A DNA stretch of 64,000 nucleotides from Actinomadura alba (GCF_014323705.1 NZ_JABVEC010000025.1:1-64000), one strand, 5' to 3'. Positions 52,596 to 62,029 are shown, counted from the stretch's first letter. The notes: a model not told the origin generated them from the sequence alone. Numbers and translations are program-made.

Positions 52596-54458
52596 TCAGA
52601 AGACCGATACGCCGTCGCGGACCAGCTTCCAGTTCTCCACGTGGAAGGTGGAGGGGTCGATGGTCTTGGCCGCGGAGGCGTACGCGACGATCGCCTCCCG
52701 GATCGCCACCTGGGCGTTGTAGACGACCGGGGCGGTGGCGATGTGGGGGAAGCCGCCACCGCCGGACTGGCGGTAGTTGTTGACCGCGACCACGAACTGC
52801 TGGTCGTCGGTGACCGCCGCGCCGTCGTAGGCGAGGTTGCGGATCCGTGCGCCCTCGGCCTGGGCAAGGTCGATGTCGTAGGCGATGCCGGAGAACTGGT
52901 CGAAGTTGTAGTCGGGACGGTTCTTGGCGTTGGTCCACGATGCCGGATCGACCGGGGCGTCCGCGGCGACCTGCTTGAAGTACTGCGCCGAGTACTCCAG
53001 GTACGCCTTGATCTGCGAGCCGGTCAGGACGCTGGCCAGCAGCGTGTTGTCGTAGATGTAGAGCCCGGCGATGTCCCTGATCGTGACCTCACCGGCCGGA
53101 AAGGTCGCGGCGCGGTTGAACGGCGCGGCGATCGACAGGACCGGCAGGGACGCGTGGGCGGTCCCGGCGATGGCCTCCTTGACCTTCGCGATCTGCACCA
53201 GGTGGATGTAGTCGAGGATCGCGGTGTCCTTCCAGCATGACTCCGCCGCGGACATCGCCTCGGTGGAGGTGGCCACGTTCTGGTTGACGTACGCGACCAC
53301 CGTGTCGTGCTGCTTCTTGACCACCGCGACGAGCTTCGGGTCGTCTTCCACCGTGTTCGTGTTCACCGTCGTGGCGGACTTGCCGGTGACCTTCCAGCGG
53401 CCGCGGTCCCGGGTCAGCGTGAGGTCGAAGACGGAGAGTCTCTGGCCCCAGCACTTGGGCTCGCTCATCACCACGGTGTCGCCGGTGATCTCGTTGGTGA
53501 CGAACCGCTCGGCGACGTCCCTGTGCGCGTGGCCGAACAGGATGGCGTCGATCCCGGGGACCTGCTGGGCCACCATGGCCGATGCGTTCTCCACCGGGAT
53601 GTCGCCGGTGTAGGAGGACAGGCCGCTGTCACCGGCGTGCGCACTGACGACCACGACATCGGCGCCTTCGGCACGGATGGCCGGAACCCACTTCTTGGCG
53701 GTCTCGACCAGGTCCAGGAAGTCCAGCTTGCCGGAGACATTGGCCTTGTCCCAGATGGCGGAACCCGGGTTGGTCAGGCCGAGCAGGCCGACCCTGATCG
53801 GCGGATGCCCCGGAACGTCCATCTTCTTGATGATGTACGGGCGGAACGCCGGCCGGTCGCTGCCCGCGTGCACGGCGTTGGCGGCCAGAACCGCGGCGTC
53901 CATCTGACGGATCCACGTGTTCAGGAACGGGATGCCGTAGTTGAACTCGTGGTTGCCCAATGCCACGGCGTCGTAGCCGATGGCGTTCATCTGCGCCGCT
54001 ATCGGGTGGATCCGGCCGGACTTCGTGATCGGCTCCACCGTGGCGTAGTAGAACGCCAGCGGGGTGCCCTGGATGGTGTCGCCCGCGTCGAACAGCAGAG
54101 TGCGCTCCCGCCCGCGGTCGGCGCGGACCTGGTTCACCAGGCTGGACACCCGCGCCAGGCCGACCACGTTCCCGGCGCTGTCGCTGAACTCGGCGTCCTG
54201 GTAGTAGTCCCAGTTGACCGCATTGCTGTGGATGTCGGAGGTGCCCATGACGGTGATGGTCACCGAGTGGCCGGCACCGGCCGGGGCGGTCGCCGCCTCG
54301 GCCGAGCGGGGCCAGCCCGCGAGGGCGAGCGCGCTCGCGGCGGTCAACCCGCCCAGTGCCTGCCTGCGGCTGATGCCCGGACTCTCCGTGGCCTCATCCG
54401 GAACACGGCAGGAACACCACCGAGGCGCTGGACCGGACCGGTTCCCGTGATTGTGCAT
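52596..54458 (-). CDS. Tat-exported 5'-nucleotidase/2',3'-cyclic phosphodiesterase family protein
   Basis: A 620-residue secreted bimetal phosphatase of the UshA/YfkN family. A twin-arginine signal, SRRQALGGLTAASALALAGW, ends near AEA (about residue 57). The metallophosphoesterase domain has MGTSDIHSN, LFDAGDTIQG, LGNHEFNYG, VVVSAHAGD and LFGHAHRD. The C-terminal 5'-nucleotidase domain carries VAVVKKQHDTVVAYVNQNVA and NNYRQSGGGGFPHIATAPV, the nucleotide-binding loop. It scavenges phosphate from extracellular nucleotides. ATG 54458 follows GGAAGGAAAG. It converges on the cytochrome b gene, 69 bp apart. Confidence 0.9.
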   Translation of the reverse strand: MHNHGNRSGPAPRWCSCRVPDEATESPGISRRQALGGLTAASALALAGWPRSAEAATAPAGAGHSVTITVMGTSDIHSNAVNWDYYQDAEFSDSAGNVVGLARVSSLVNQVRADRGRERTLLFDAGDTIQGTPLAFYYATVEPITKSGRIHPIAAQMNAIGYDAVALGNHEFNYGIPFLNTWIRQMDAAVLAANAVHAGSDRPAFRPYIIKKMDVPGHPPIRVGLLGLTNPGSAIWDKANVSGKLDFLDLVETAKKWVPAIRAEGADVVVVSAHAGDSGLSSYTGDIPVENASAMVAQQVPGIDAILFGHAHRDVAERFVTNEITGDTVVMSEPKCWGQRLSVFDLTLTRDRGRWKVTGKSATTVNTNTVEDDPKLVAVVKKQHDTVVAYVNQNVATSTEAMSAAESCWKDTAILDYIHLVQIAKVKEAIAGTAHASLPVLSIAAPFNRAATFPAGEVTIRDIAGLYIYDNTLLASVLTGSQIKAYLEYSAQYFKQVAADAPVDPASWTNAKNRPDYNFDQFSGIAYDIDLAQAEGARIRNLAYDGAAVTDDQQFVVAVNNYRQSGGGGFPHIATAPVVYNAQVAIREAIVAYASAAKTIDPSTFHVENWKLVRDGVSVF

Positions 54459-54664
54459 GACGAACGCTTTCCTTCCGGAGGTAACGAGATGCCAGGTTAG
54501 AGGCCTTATGCCGGATTCATACCGGTGAGATCTTGCCATCCCGGCACCCGATCGTTGGCACTCCGCGGTCTTGCGATCGCGTTAACAACGGATGGCCCCC
54601 GCGACGCCGACCAGTCGCGGCGACCACGACGACAAGCTGCGCGCGGCGTTCCGCGAGCGCGCGA

Positions 54665-55597
54665 TCACCTGCCGAGCAGGTCGCGGATCGCCTGGAGTAC
54701 GGCGTCGGGACGGCGGAAGGTGATGGTGACGTGTCCGGCGTCGTCGATGAGACGGTTCTCGCCGCGCGAAACCGATTCGGCCAGCGCCGTATAGAGCCGC
54801 CGCTTGCCTTCGATCTCCTCGTGCAGCAGCGACTCGGGCGTGCCGTGGGACACCGCCCTCTTGAATGAGTCGATCCCCACGGCGGTGAGGACGATCAGTG
54901 GCACGTCGGGCATCCCCGCCTGCCGGAGCTCGTCGTTGAGCCGATCGACGTTGCTCGCCTCTTGGGCGCCGGCCTTCAGCCCTTCAAGGCTCACGTGGTA
55001 TTCGATGAGCGGCTCGCGGATCTCCGCCGGCCAGTCCGCCATCTCCTGCGCGAACATGCCGCGGTAGAGCTGGATGAGTTCGTCGGGCAACTCGTCGGGG
55101 AGCGCCTGGTCGGGGTCCCATGCGTTCCAGATCTCGACCAGTTGCTGAGGCATGTATGCGTTGTAGTCCTCGTGTGCGGGGTCAAGCAGGAGCAGACCCG
55201 CCACCTCGTCGGGGAAACGCTGTGCATAGTGGCGTGCATAGAAGCCACCGAGAGAATGACCGACCAGCAGGTAGGGAGCGGGCACACCGGCGGTGTGCAA
55301 CAGCTCTCGCAGCTCGTCGGTCACCTCTGCGGAGCTGCGCGGCAACCGAGCACGGTCACTCCACCCCGTTCCGGCCCGGTCGTAGAGCACGCTCGTGGTG
55401 AACTCGGCGGCTCGCTCCTGGACGTTCAGGTAATCCAGACCGACCGTGCCACCCCCGGCCAGGAACACCACCGCCGGGCTCCCGCTGCCCGATCGGTGCA
55501 GCAGCAACCGCCGACCCCCCACGTCGTGGTATCGCCCCAGCGGCGGCGCGCCCTCGGTCGTCGTCTTCGATCGGGCCTCGGACGGTCGGCGTTGCAT
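54665..55597 (-). CDS. Alpha/beta hydrolase
   Basis: A 310-residue hydrolase. Oxyanion region VVFLAGGGTVGLDYLNVQER, then the nucleophile elbow LLVGHSLGGFYARHYAQRFP (Ser near 111), acid residue region TAVGIDSFK and catalytic His in DDAGHVTITFRRPD. The cap domain is acidic. No substrate can be named. ATG 55597 follows GAGGGAGC. It is divergent from the HTH regulator at 55.7 kb, with a perfect dyad in the 115-bp gap, so it is likely that regulator's target. The 54459-54664 gap shows nothing. Confidence 0.88.
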   Translation of the reverse strand: MQRRPSEARSKTTTEGAPPLGRYHDVGGRRLLLHRSGSGSPAVVFLAGGGTVGLDYLNVQERAAEFTTSVLYDRAGTGWSDRARLPRSSAEVTDELRELLHTAGVPAPYLLVGHSLGGFYARHYAQRFPDEVAGLLLLDPAHEDYNAYMPQQLVEIWNAWDPDQALPDELPDELIQLYRGMFAQEMADWPAEIREPLIEYHVSLEGLKAGAQEASNVDRLNDELRQAGMPDVPLIVLTAVGIDSFKRAVSHGTPESLLHEEIEGKRRLYTALAESVSRGENRLIDDAGHVTITFRRPDAVLQAIRDLLGR

Positions 55598-55688
55598 CGC
55601 TGGCTCCCTCGCTGTCGGCGCCGGCTCGGCGTGGACGAGCGCACACCCGTTCGGGCTGCCCCCATCACCACGCCACCAGCATGTCCTT

Positions 55689-55703
55689 TTCCAATTTTTG
55701 GAA
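55689..55703. promoter_or_regulatory. Operator between the hydrolase and its regulator
   Basis: TTCCAA-TTT-TTGGAA, a perfect 6-bp inverted repeat in an AT-rich patch, 9 bp before the regulator start and 92 bp before the divergent hydrolase start. Confidence 0.65.
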
Positions 55704-55712
55704 CGGTACCAG

Positions 55713-56300
55713 ATGTGGGATCGTAGTCTGGTGGACACCCTTGATCTGCTCCTGCACCCCGTCCGGCTGCGCATCGTGCACGCCATGTCCGGCGGACGCA
55801 CACGCACCACGTCCGACCTGTGCGCTGACCTGCCCGATGTCCCCAAGACCACCGTGTACCGGCACGTCGGTCTGCTGGCCGAGGCAGGAGCGCTGGAAGT
55901 CGTCGACGAACAGCGCGTGCACGGCGCCGTCGAACGCCACTACCGGCTACGCCGCGAGCAGGCGGGGATCGACGCTGACGCGGCAGCGTCGATGTCCCTG
56001 AACGACCACCGTCACGGGTTCGCCGCGGCCATGGCCGCCCTGCTCGCCGAGTTCAACGCCTACCTCGACCGAGAGCACGCCGACCCGACCGCCGACTCGG
56101 TGTCCTACCGGCAGTTCCCGCTCTGGCTCAACCAGGACGAACTCGCCGAACTGATCAGCGAGATAAGCAGCGCCGTCTTGTCCAGGATGGGCAACGAAGC
56201 CACACCGGACCGCACCGCTCATCTGCTCAGCACGATCCTGTTTCCGACCGAGGAACCAGCGCGGCACAGGACGGACGAGCAGGCCGACCACCACCAGTGA
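55713..56300 (+). CDS. ArsR-type helix-turn-helix regulator
   Basis: A 195-residue regulator with an N-terminal winged helix (about 5-80): LDLLLHPVRLRIVHAMSGGR, then LCADLPDVPKTTVYRHVGLL and RVHGAVERHYRLRR. The C-terminal half (about 90-185), FAAAMAALLAEFNAYLDREH and LISEISSAVLSRMGNEATP, is helical and probably a ligand/dimer domain as in YdfI/PaaX-like families. ATG 55713 directly follows the operator, so the bound protein would block its own start region. The next 321 bp hold no gene. Confidence 0.82.
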   Translation: MWDRSLVDTLDLLLHPVRLRIVHAMSGGRTRTTSDLCADLPDVPKTTVYRHVGLLAEAGALEVVDEQRVHGAVERHYRLRREQAGIDADAAASMSLNDHRHGFAAAMAALLAEFNAYLDREHADPTADSVSYRQFPLWLNQDELAELISEISSAVLSRMGNEATPDRTAHLLSTILFPTEEPARHRTDEQADHHQ

Positions 56301-56621
56301 GCCCGAGCCCGTCAGACTCGGTCGAAGCCGCCGAGCCTGTTCGGCGGACGCCGCGGCTGCCGGCGCGACGACATGAACTCGTCGGCATGGCGAACGTCGA
56401 GCACCTCAAGATCGGGGCCAGATGCGCGGTCGGCGACATGAGCGGGCATTCGTGGATACCGTCGCCGTTGGCATGGCAGCGGTCGGCCGCCTTACCGGGC
56501 AGTGGTGAGGGTTGCTCTAGAGCATCGATCGCCTGTCCACGCCCAGATGGATCCGCACCTGCGCGTACGGGACCTTCCCGGCCGGTGGACCTCCTTCCGG
56601 CCGCAGGGGACTGACGGGAGT
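56301..56621. other. Gene-free stretch
   Basis: About 320 bp after the regulator. A 105-codon frame (GTG 56297, overlapping the regulator stop) is open, but its Pro/Arg/Ser-rich composition and absence of any family make it doubtful. I see no other structure. Confidence 0.35.
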
Positions 56622-57077
56622 TCAGGAACCAGCTGACCATTCGATCAGCGGAGGCCGGACCGCCGCGCACAACGGATGGCCGCGCGCATCGGTCAACCCC
56701 AACCGGGCCACCAACAGCCCGCTGCTCACCGCGGCGTCCAGGACGTCCGGGCCGATGGCGTCGAACCACAGTTTCGCCCGCCGGAACATTTCGAACAGTC
56801 CGCCGTCGTCTACGGTCCCCCACGACAGGTAGACGAACCGGCTACCCGGACGGCCCTGTACGTGGTGGCCGCGAAGATCCCACCCCGTCTCGGTTGCGGT
56901 GGCGGTGACCTCCAGCTCCCATGTTGCGGAGGGGGCGTCGCCGGGGTGCAGGTCGAGAAGCTCGGTACGGCGGTCACGTCGCTGCACGCCGACGTGAATG
57001 TTGCGGTAGCCAGGAAAGCCGGGCGCTTGCCCGCACTCTCGTCCGGGCAGCTGCGACGCTTCGATACGAATCAGCAC
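56622..57077 (-). CDS. DUF5990 family protein
   Basis: A 151-residue protein typical of actinobacteria. LIRIEASQLPGRECGQAPGF, then YRNIHVGVQRRDRRTELLDL and HPGDAPSATWELEVT are the DUF5990 signature; VYLSWGTVDDGGLFEMFRRA and ARLGLTDARGHPLCAAVRPP complete it. Function unknown. GTG start at 57077 with AGGA upstream; the neighbour on the left is non-coding and on the right a decayed gene. Confidence 0.8.
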   Translation of the reverse strand: MLIRIEASQLPGRECGQAPGFPGYRNIHVGVQRRDRRTELLDLHPGDAPSATWELEVTATATETGWDLRGHHVQGRPGSRFVYLSWGTVDDGGLFEMFRRAKLWFDAIGPDVLDAAVSSGLLVARLGLTDARGHPLCAAVRPPLIEWSAGS

Positions 57078-57271
57078 ACCATCATCCTGCCGCGTGCGAG
57101 TCAGGTCCGATCCCGCGCGAGATCGAGGGAGTGCACAGATCGGGGAGCCGGCGTCGGTGTGATCCGGCCGCGGCTGCGCGTGACGCGGCTGAGGGGATCA
57201 CAGTGATCCGCTCAGCATGGACGGGGTTTCGGCACTTGGATGGTCCCGGCTGCGTGCAATGCAAAGGACGG

Positions 57272-57597
57272 GATGATCGAATTCGTGTGGTCAGAGGGAC
57301 CTGTGACGGCGGGCTTGGAGGTTCGGCAGGTTCACGGCTGGCCGGTGGATGAACAAGCACGGACCTTGATCCGAGATCGGTTCTACGAGCGGAAGTTCCT
57401 GCTCGCCGGGGCGGAGTTGAGGCGTCTGACGCCGATTGGAGCGCAGCGCTTGTCCGGGAGGCCGAGGACGAGAGCCAGGTCCGCCTCGACCCCGGTAGCG
57501 TGCGGTATCTCGGGCATCAGGTCGTCACCGGCGATCCGGCCGCGTCGGCACCCTCTGGTGGATGGTCGGCTGGGCGTACGGGACGACTGGCCAGGAT
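57272..57597 (+). pseudogene. Decayed NUDIX-hydrolase-like gene
   Basis: From ATG 57272 one frame reads MIEFVWSEGPVTAGLEVRQV... to AELRRLTPIG. From about 57437 another frame gives AALVREAEDESQVRLDPGSV, then RYLGHQVVTGDPAA. REAEDESQV fits the core of the Nudix box (RE-x-x-E-E-x-x-hydrophobic) and RYLGHQVV the strand after it. The frameshift and the loss of the C-terminus into the next gene mean it is broken. The 57078-57271 part shows no gene. Confidence 0.45.
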
Positions 57598-58956
57598 CTA
57601 CGGACGGGTGGGCGGGAGGCCGTACCTGGCCGGAGGGTCGGTGGGCAGGCCGATCGGGATGATGTGTATCTCGGGGCGGTACTGGTCCTCGTCGTCGGTG
57701 GTCAGCAGGTTGATCGCCAGCCAGCGGCTGTCGGGGGACCACTGGAGGTCCAGCGGCTCCGTGCGACCGGGTCTGGGGCCGATCCCCCGGCGAGTGACGA
57801 CCTGATGGTCGCCGACCCGTCTGATGGACACCGCGCGCTCCCAGTGCTCACTCAAGATCGCCAGGTAGTCCCCGCAGGAGCTGACCCCCAGCGCCTCGAC
57901 CTCCAGTCCGTCGTTGTCGATCGTCGCGACGGTGCGGCCGTCGGAGGGGTCCAACGCGAAGATGGTCGCGCCGCGGGCGGCGAACATCAGCCTCTCGTCG
58001 GCGGTGAAGGCCACCGACCGGCGGGTGTCCACACCGCCCTCCGATTCCGGATCACCGACCGGAAGCGTCCGCTCGGCGCCGACATCATCGTGGACCGTGA
58101 TGAAGGTGCCATAGTCAAGGTCGACCCGGTGGCGGCCGGTGGCCGAACGAACCACGCCCACCTGGGTGGGCGCCTGAACCCGGGTCCCCGACACCACATC
58201 GTAGGAGAGTTGCGCAAGAGCGTCCTTCAAATAGTCGCGGAGGGTGATCACGTGCCGTCCGGGCACCCACATCAGCATCGGTGAGGAGTAGCCCTCCGGA
58301 TGGACACGCAGGAGTTCGTGCCAATCGGTGGCGTCGACGACCACCAGCTCACCCTCCTCGCTGCAGGCGGCCAGGTAGCGGCCATCATCGGAGAACGCCA
58401 GCCGGTGGTCCTCTCCGTCCTCGAACAGGGCCAGGACGGCGGACGTGGTGCGCAGGCCGGGAACGTCCGCACCCTTGCCGGGACGGATCTGGTCGGCGCG
58501 GGTGGGGTAGCTGGCGGTGCTCCAGTAGGCACCGGGTTGGAGGTGCTCGATCCAGCGTGGATCGGTTACCACCACGTCATAGTCGGCGGACATGAAGCGG
58601 TCCTCACGGAGTAGGCGCCCCTTGCGGGTCCTGCCGGAGAACTCGGGCAACTGCTCGTAGTCGTCATCGGTGAAGGGGTGGTTGCGGGTCGCGACCCGCT
58701 CGACGCGCTCGACGAACCATCGGGTGTTGGCGTCCACCCAGTCCTCATCGTGGATCTCGTCCCACGTGACCAGATCGCCCATCTGCGTCCCCTGCTGCGC
58801 GGTGTCGGTCAACAGGCGGAGGAAGAAGCTCGGATCGTTGGGCAGATCAGCGTAGGGGACGTCGGTGTCGTAGTACACGACGATGGCGCGCAGCCGCACG
58901 TACCTGCGTGGCACATCGAGAGCGAGCACCCGGACGTCATAAAGGTCGTCGGTCAT
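57598..58956 (-). CDS. Beta-propeller (WD40/PQQ-like) protein of unknown function
   Basis: A 452-residue cytoplasmic protein. The N-terminal ~130 residues (TDDLYDVRVLALDVPRRYVR...; IHDEDWVDANTRWFVERVER) resemble no domain I know. From about 170 there are repeated blade-like units: HRLAFSDDGRYLAACSEEGE, LVVVDATDWHELL, VAFTADERLMFAARGATIFA, LDPSDGRTVATIDNDG and LQWSPDSRWLAINLLTTDDE. No enzymatic residues seen. ATG 58956 is chosen because AGGAGA precedes it; a longer frame exists upstream. Confidence 0.65.
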   Translation of the reverse strand: MTDDLYDVRVLALDVPRRYVRLRAIVVYYDTDVPYADLPNDPSFFLRLLTDTAQQGTQMGDLVTWDEIHDEDWVDANTRWFVERVERVATRNHPFTDDDYEQLPEFSGRTRKGRLLREDRFMSADYDVVVTDPRWIEHLQPGAYWSTASYPTRADQIRPGKGADVPGLRTTSAVLALFEDGEDHRLAFSDDGRYLAACSEEGELVVVDATDWHELLRVHPEGYSSPMLMWVPGRHVITLRDYLKDALAQLSYDVVSGTRVQAPTQVGVVRSATGRHRVDLDYGTFITVHDDVGAERTLPVGDPESEGGVDTRRSVAFTADERLMFAARGATIFALDPSDGRTVATIDNDGLEVEALGVSSCGDYLAILSEHWERAVSIRRVGDHQVVTRRGIGPRPGRTEPLDLQWSPDSRWLAINLLTTDDEDQYRPEIHIIPIGLPTDPPARYGLPPTRP

Positions 58957-59329
58957 GGTGATCTCTCCTGAGGAAGGGAGACGGGCACAGCGAACCATCA
59001 AGATCGCACATGCCGCCGACAAGAGCCGCGATGATCACGCCACCTGCCTTGGCAAGGGCGCTAGGAGAAGGAAGAACGGCCTCATTGAACGGAGCAGTCT
59101 GCCCGCTCCGACCGTTACGCTCCCGCGCGTCGCCCGGGGGTCAGTTTTCGCCGACACCGAAGGCGTACGCCGCTTGAGCTAGGCGGATGTGATCCTACGG
59201 AAGAGCTACACCCTTAATAGATGACCGAGTCAGGACCGGAGAACGACCGCCTGCGATCTAGTCGGCGGGCAGTCCCCACCCACTTGCGATTGTGGTCACG
59301 TAGTCCCCTCATCGGCAGAGTCGGACGGC

Positions 59330-59619
59330 GTGCGCTGGCGAGCCCTGCCAGCCGTTGTACTCGACGGCGAGCACGGCGCCGCCGATGTCCAGCACCGCGG
59401 CCCACGGATCGATCGACTGCCGGCGCATCAGGTCCTCGTTGATGGCCCGCATCGACTCCGGTCGGGCCGGTCCGCTCCGAAGGCGCTCAGCACGTCCGCG
59501 ACGTCCGCCCCGGTCACCACCGTGACCGTCGCGGCCTCGGCCAGCGTGCTGCGGCCGCGTGGGCTCCGACCACCGTCGATCGCCTTGCCCCACGCCCGGG
59601 TGGAGACACGGACTGACAA
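59330..59619 (-). pseudogene. Frameshifted DUF6461-like gene
   Basis: On the minus strand TLAEAATVTVVTGADVADVL then SAFGAD lies in one frame (59619 down to about 59465), and MRAINEDLMRRQSIDPWAAV, then LDIGGAVLAVEYNGWQGSP, in another (about 59455 to 59330). Joined, they match the DUF6461 pattern (strand, 'LGAD' turn, acidic helix, GGW/NGWQGS motif). The shift lies near 59460 and the C-terminus is missing. The flanks 58957-59329 and 59620-59662 show no gene. Confidence 0.55.
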
Positions 59620-59662
59620 TGGAGGCGAACCGGTCGAGCGACACCCGCATTAGAGTCGGGTA

Positions 59663-61405
59663 ATGGTCACCTTTCGGGTCGACGATGTCGCGCCAGCCGC
59701 CAAGTCGCTGCCTACGTTGCCGCTCGGCGACCAGTTCTCAGGAGCGCTGGTGGTCGGCGGCGACCCGTCCTTGCCGGTCCTCGAAACGGACGGGGTGCAT
59801 CCGCTTCTCAGTGCCGTTGGGCGGGCGTTCGCCGACCACCGCCCGCTCGTGCTCTCCCCAGACGCAGTGTGGCTGACCATCATGCAGGGCCTCGCCCAGC
59901 ACGTACGCCTACACGCCGAGGAACTGCGCCCGCGGCTGGTGAGCCATGCCGGCCGGAAGCGGCTCACGGTGGTCGTCGACGGACCGATGCCACAGGATGC
60001 CGACTCGTGGCAGAGCGCCGTTGAGTTGTTCAGCAAGCTGCTCCTCGCCGAGATCAACCATGCCGACGTATTCGAATGCGACTTTTCCACCAGCACCGAC
60101 GTTGAGCGGGTGGCCGGACGGATCGTGCTACTCGACGCGTACTCACCGTACTTCGCGCTGTGGATGATGTTCGTCTGCGGCATCCCGTCGATCACATTGA
60201 CCGGTACGGTCGAGGACTGGCAGAAGATCCGCACGCGGGTGGAGACGATCGCCGCGTTCGGCTTGGAGACCTGGTGCCGGTCGCTCGCCCCGATCGCCGA
60301 CCAGTTCGTCCGAGCCGCGGCGGGTGATGTGGACACCGCGTTCTGGCGGCGTATCTACAGTCCGACCGACGCCTACGGCGGCGAGGTGATAACCGGCTGG
60401 GCCGCGCGGCTCTATCCGTACCTGACCGGTGACGGCGAGGTCGACAGGCCCAATCCGCTGCTGGAGTTGCCGATCGATGAGCCGCGCGACGTGACCGTCG
60501 ATGATGACATGTCCTATCGGGGTCCGGGCATCCGTAGCGACAGCGTGCCGGTCACCTTGTCGCGGGTGACCGTAAACGTCAACGACCGAGTCGGACGTGA
60601 CAACCGGGTCGTGGCCCTGCACGCCGGCCTGGTCGGCGTCGCCCAGGACGAAGATGGCGCGCTACGGCCGGTCGCCGGCTGGTACTTGGCGCCGGCGACG
60701 GTCGAGATCGACGACGTGATCGACCGGATCGTGCGCGACCATGACACCACCCCGCCGCAGCCCCATCCCTTGTTCTTCGCGTCCGCTGATCTCATGGCCA
60801 TCTACCGCCGCATCGGCTCCGCGACGCTGTTCGACGGCGCCTGGCGGTTGCGGCCGATCGCCGACCACCGCCGGGTACCGCGCGGCGGAGACCTTTGTTC
60901 GATCGAAACGATCATCGACCTCGCCGACGGCAGAAGCGTCGGCGCGGCCATTGACTTCACCACGCAGACATTCCACTGGGTCGTCTGCCGCATCGAGAAG
61001 GTCGTCGCCGAACGTCCGGATACGCCGACCAGTGGATTCCGGCTGGTCGACGAGCCCGCAGACGTCCCGGTGTACGGCACCTCGCTCGCACTGCTGCTCA
61101 ATGCCGCCCTGGACTCCGGCGGCGATATCTCCCACCTGGAAACCGGCCGGCTCGACCAACTCAACGGAGGAGTGCTGGAAATCTGGCTGAAGCACGACCA
61201 AGGTGCCCTGCTGGCGGTGGTGAGCAACGGAATCCGAGCTCTCATGAGTCCACCCCACGCGGCAAATGAGGACGTTCAGCCGAGCGATCTCCGGAGGCGT
61301 CTGCAGGTATTGGCGGCAAGACCCTATGTTCGCGGCGTCAAGGAGCCGCCGGCGGCGGGTGGGGCAGCGGGTGGGCTCCTTCTGGGCGTAGACCGTCGAA
61401 GATGA
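59663..61405 (+). CDS. DUF4419 domain-containing protein
   Basis: A 580-residue protein. HPLLSAVGRAFADHRPLVLS then PDAVWLTIMQGLAQHVRLHA and ELRPRLVSHAGRKRLTV are the diagnostic DUF4419 N-terminal blocks; FECDFSTSTDVERVAGRIVL and FVCGIPSITLTGTVEDWQKI follow. The region to about residue 320 is the full domain; the remaining 260 residues are another unidentified region. Function unknown. The ATG follows GGGTAAT with no strong ribosome site. Its last 68 bp overlap the 3' end of the convergent tetR-type gene, so the very C-terminus (PPAAGGAAGGLLLG) may not be conserved. Confidence 0.78.
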   Translation: MVTFRVDDVAPAAKSLPTLPLGDQFSGALVVGGDPSLPVLETDGVHPLLSAVGRAFADHRPLVLSPDAVWLTIMQGLAQHVRLHAEELRPRLVSHAGRKRLTVVVDGPMPQDADSWQSAVELFSKLLLAEINHADVFECDFSTSTDVERVAGRIVLLDAYSPYFALWMMFVCGIPSITLTGTVEDWQKIRTRVETIAAFGLETWCRSLAPIADQFVRAAAGDVDTAFWRRIYSPTDAYGGEVITGWAARLYPYLTGDGEVDRPNPLLELPIDEPRDVTVDDDMSYRGPGIRSDSVPVTLSRVTVNVNDRVGRDNRVVALHAGLVGVAQDEDGALRPVAGWYLAPATVEIDDVIDRIVRDHDTTPPQPHPLFFASADLMAIYRRIGSATLFDGAWRLRPIADHRRVPRGGDLCSIETIIDLADGRSVGAAIDFTTQTFHWVVCRIEKVVAERPDTPTSGFRLVDEPADVPVYGTSLALLLNAALDSGGDISHLETGRLDQLNGGVLEIWLKHDQGALLAVVSNGIRALMSPPHAANEDVQPSDLRRRLQVLAARPYVRGVKEPPAAGGAAGGLLLGVDRRR

Positions 61406-61937
61406 TGGCGAGGTATCGCTGCCACAGGTCGGGCGAGGCATCCGGCACGTAGCTGGTGACGTAGTTCGGCGCGCACATCAGCAGGATGACGTCCGCGCCG
61501 GTGACGTCGACCCGCACCACGCCGTGCTCGCGGGCTCGGTCGACCAGCGCATGCACGGTGTGGAACATCTGCGCGCGGGCCCTGGTGACCTCTGCGGGCA
61601 GCTCGCCGGCGTCCTGCAGGAACGACAGGTCGCGTTGTTGTCGCTGATGCGCGGCGACGGTGAGGAACTCCAGCAGTGCTGCGCCTGGATCCGCCGCTTT
61701 GAGAAGCCTTTCGCCGACCGCGTTGAGCGCGTCGATTCGGTCGAGGACGATCGCGGCGAGCAGGTGATCCTTCGTGGCGAAGTGGCGGAACACCGTGCCC
61801 TTCCCGACACCGGCCCGGCGGGCGATGTCGGCGACCGAGGCGTCCAGACCCCGCTCCGCGAACTCCTCTGCGGCCGCCGCCAGCAGCAGCCGCCGGTTGC
61901 GGGCGGCGTCGGCACGCAATGGACGCGTGGAGGTCAC
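61338..61937 (-). CDS. TetR-family transcriptional regulator
   Basis: A 199-residue repressor. The N-terminal TetR domain (about 12-58): NRRLLLAAAAEEFAERGLDA and VADIARRAGVGKGTVFRHFA; the C-terminal ligand domain has helical stretches FLTVAAHQRQQRDLSFLQDA and HTVHALVDRAREHGVVRVDV with a Met/Tyr-rich pocket. GTG start at 61937. It is divergent from the quinone-oxidoreductase-type gene with two dyads between them, so it likely represses that gene and itself. Confidence 0.9.
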   Translation of the reverse strand: MTSTRPLRADAARNRRLLLAAAAEEFAERGLDASVADIARRAGVGKGTVFRHFATKDHLLAAIVLDRIDALNAVGERLLKAADPGAALLEFLTVAAHQRQQRDLSFLQDAGELPAEVTRARAQMFHTVHALVDRAREHGVVRVDVTGADVILLMCAPNYVTSYVPDASPDLWQRYLAIIFDGLRPEGAHPLPHPPPAAP

Positions 61938-61956
61938 GTCGCCACCCTAGCAAGTT

Positions 61957-62016
61957 GACCGCCCGGTCCGTTTATCGCTACCTTCAACACGCATAACATG
62001 ACCAGGCGGTCCGTTT
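61957..62016. promoter_or_regulatory. Paired TetR operators between the divergent genes
   Basis: GACCGCCCGGTCCGTTT (61957-61973) contains a perfect GACCG-CC-CGGTC palindrome and is repeated imperfectly as GACCAGGCGGTCCGTTT (62000-62016), 43 bp apart (four helical turns). Both keep CGGTCCGTTT (GGTCCGTTT in full). Typical of TetR binding sites. Confidence 0.65.
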
Positions 62017-62029
62017 TCTGGAGGAACAC

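Noticed and set aside
56297..56614. A 105-codon frame overlapping the ArsR-type regulator stop
   Set aside because: Good overlap geometry but Pro/Ser/Arg-rich composition and no recognisable domain; kept only as a remark on the gap.
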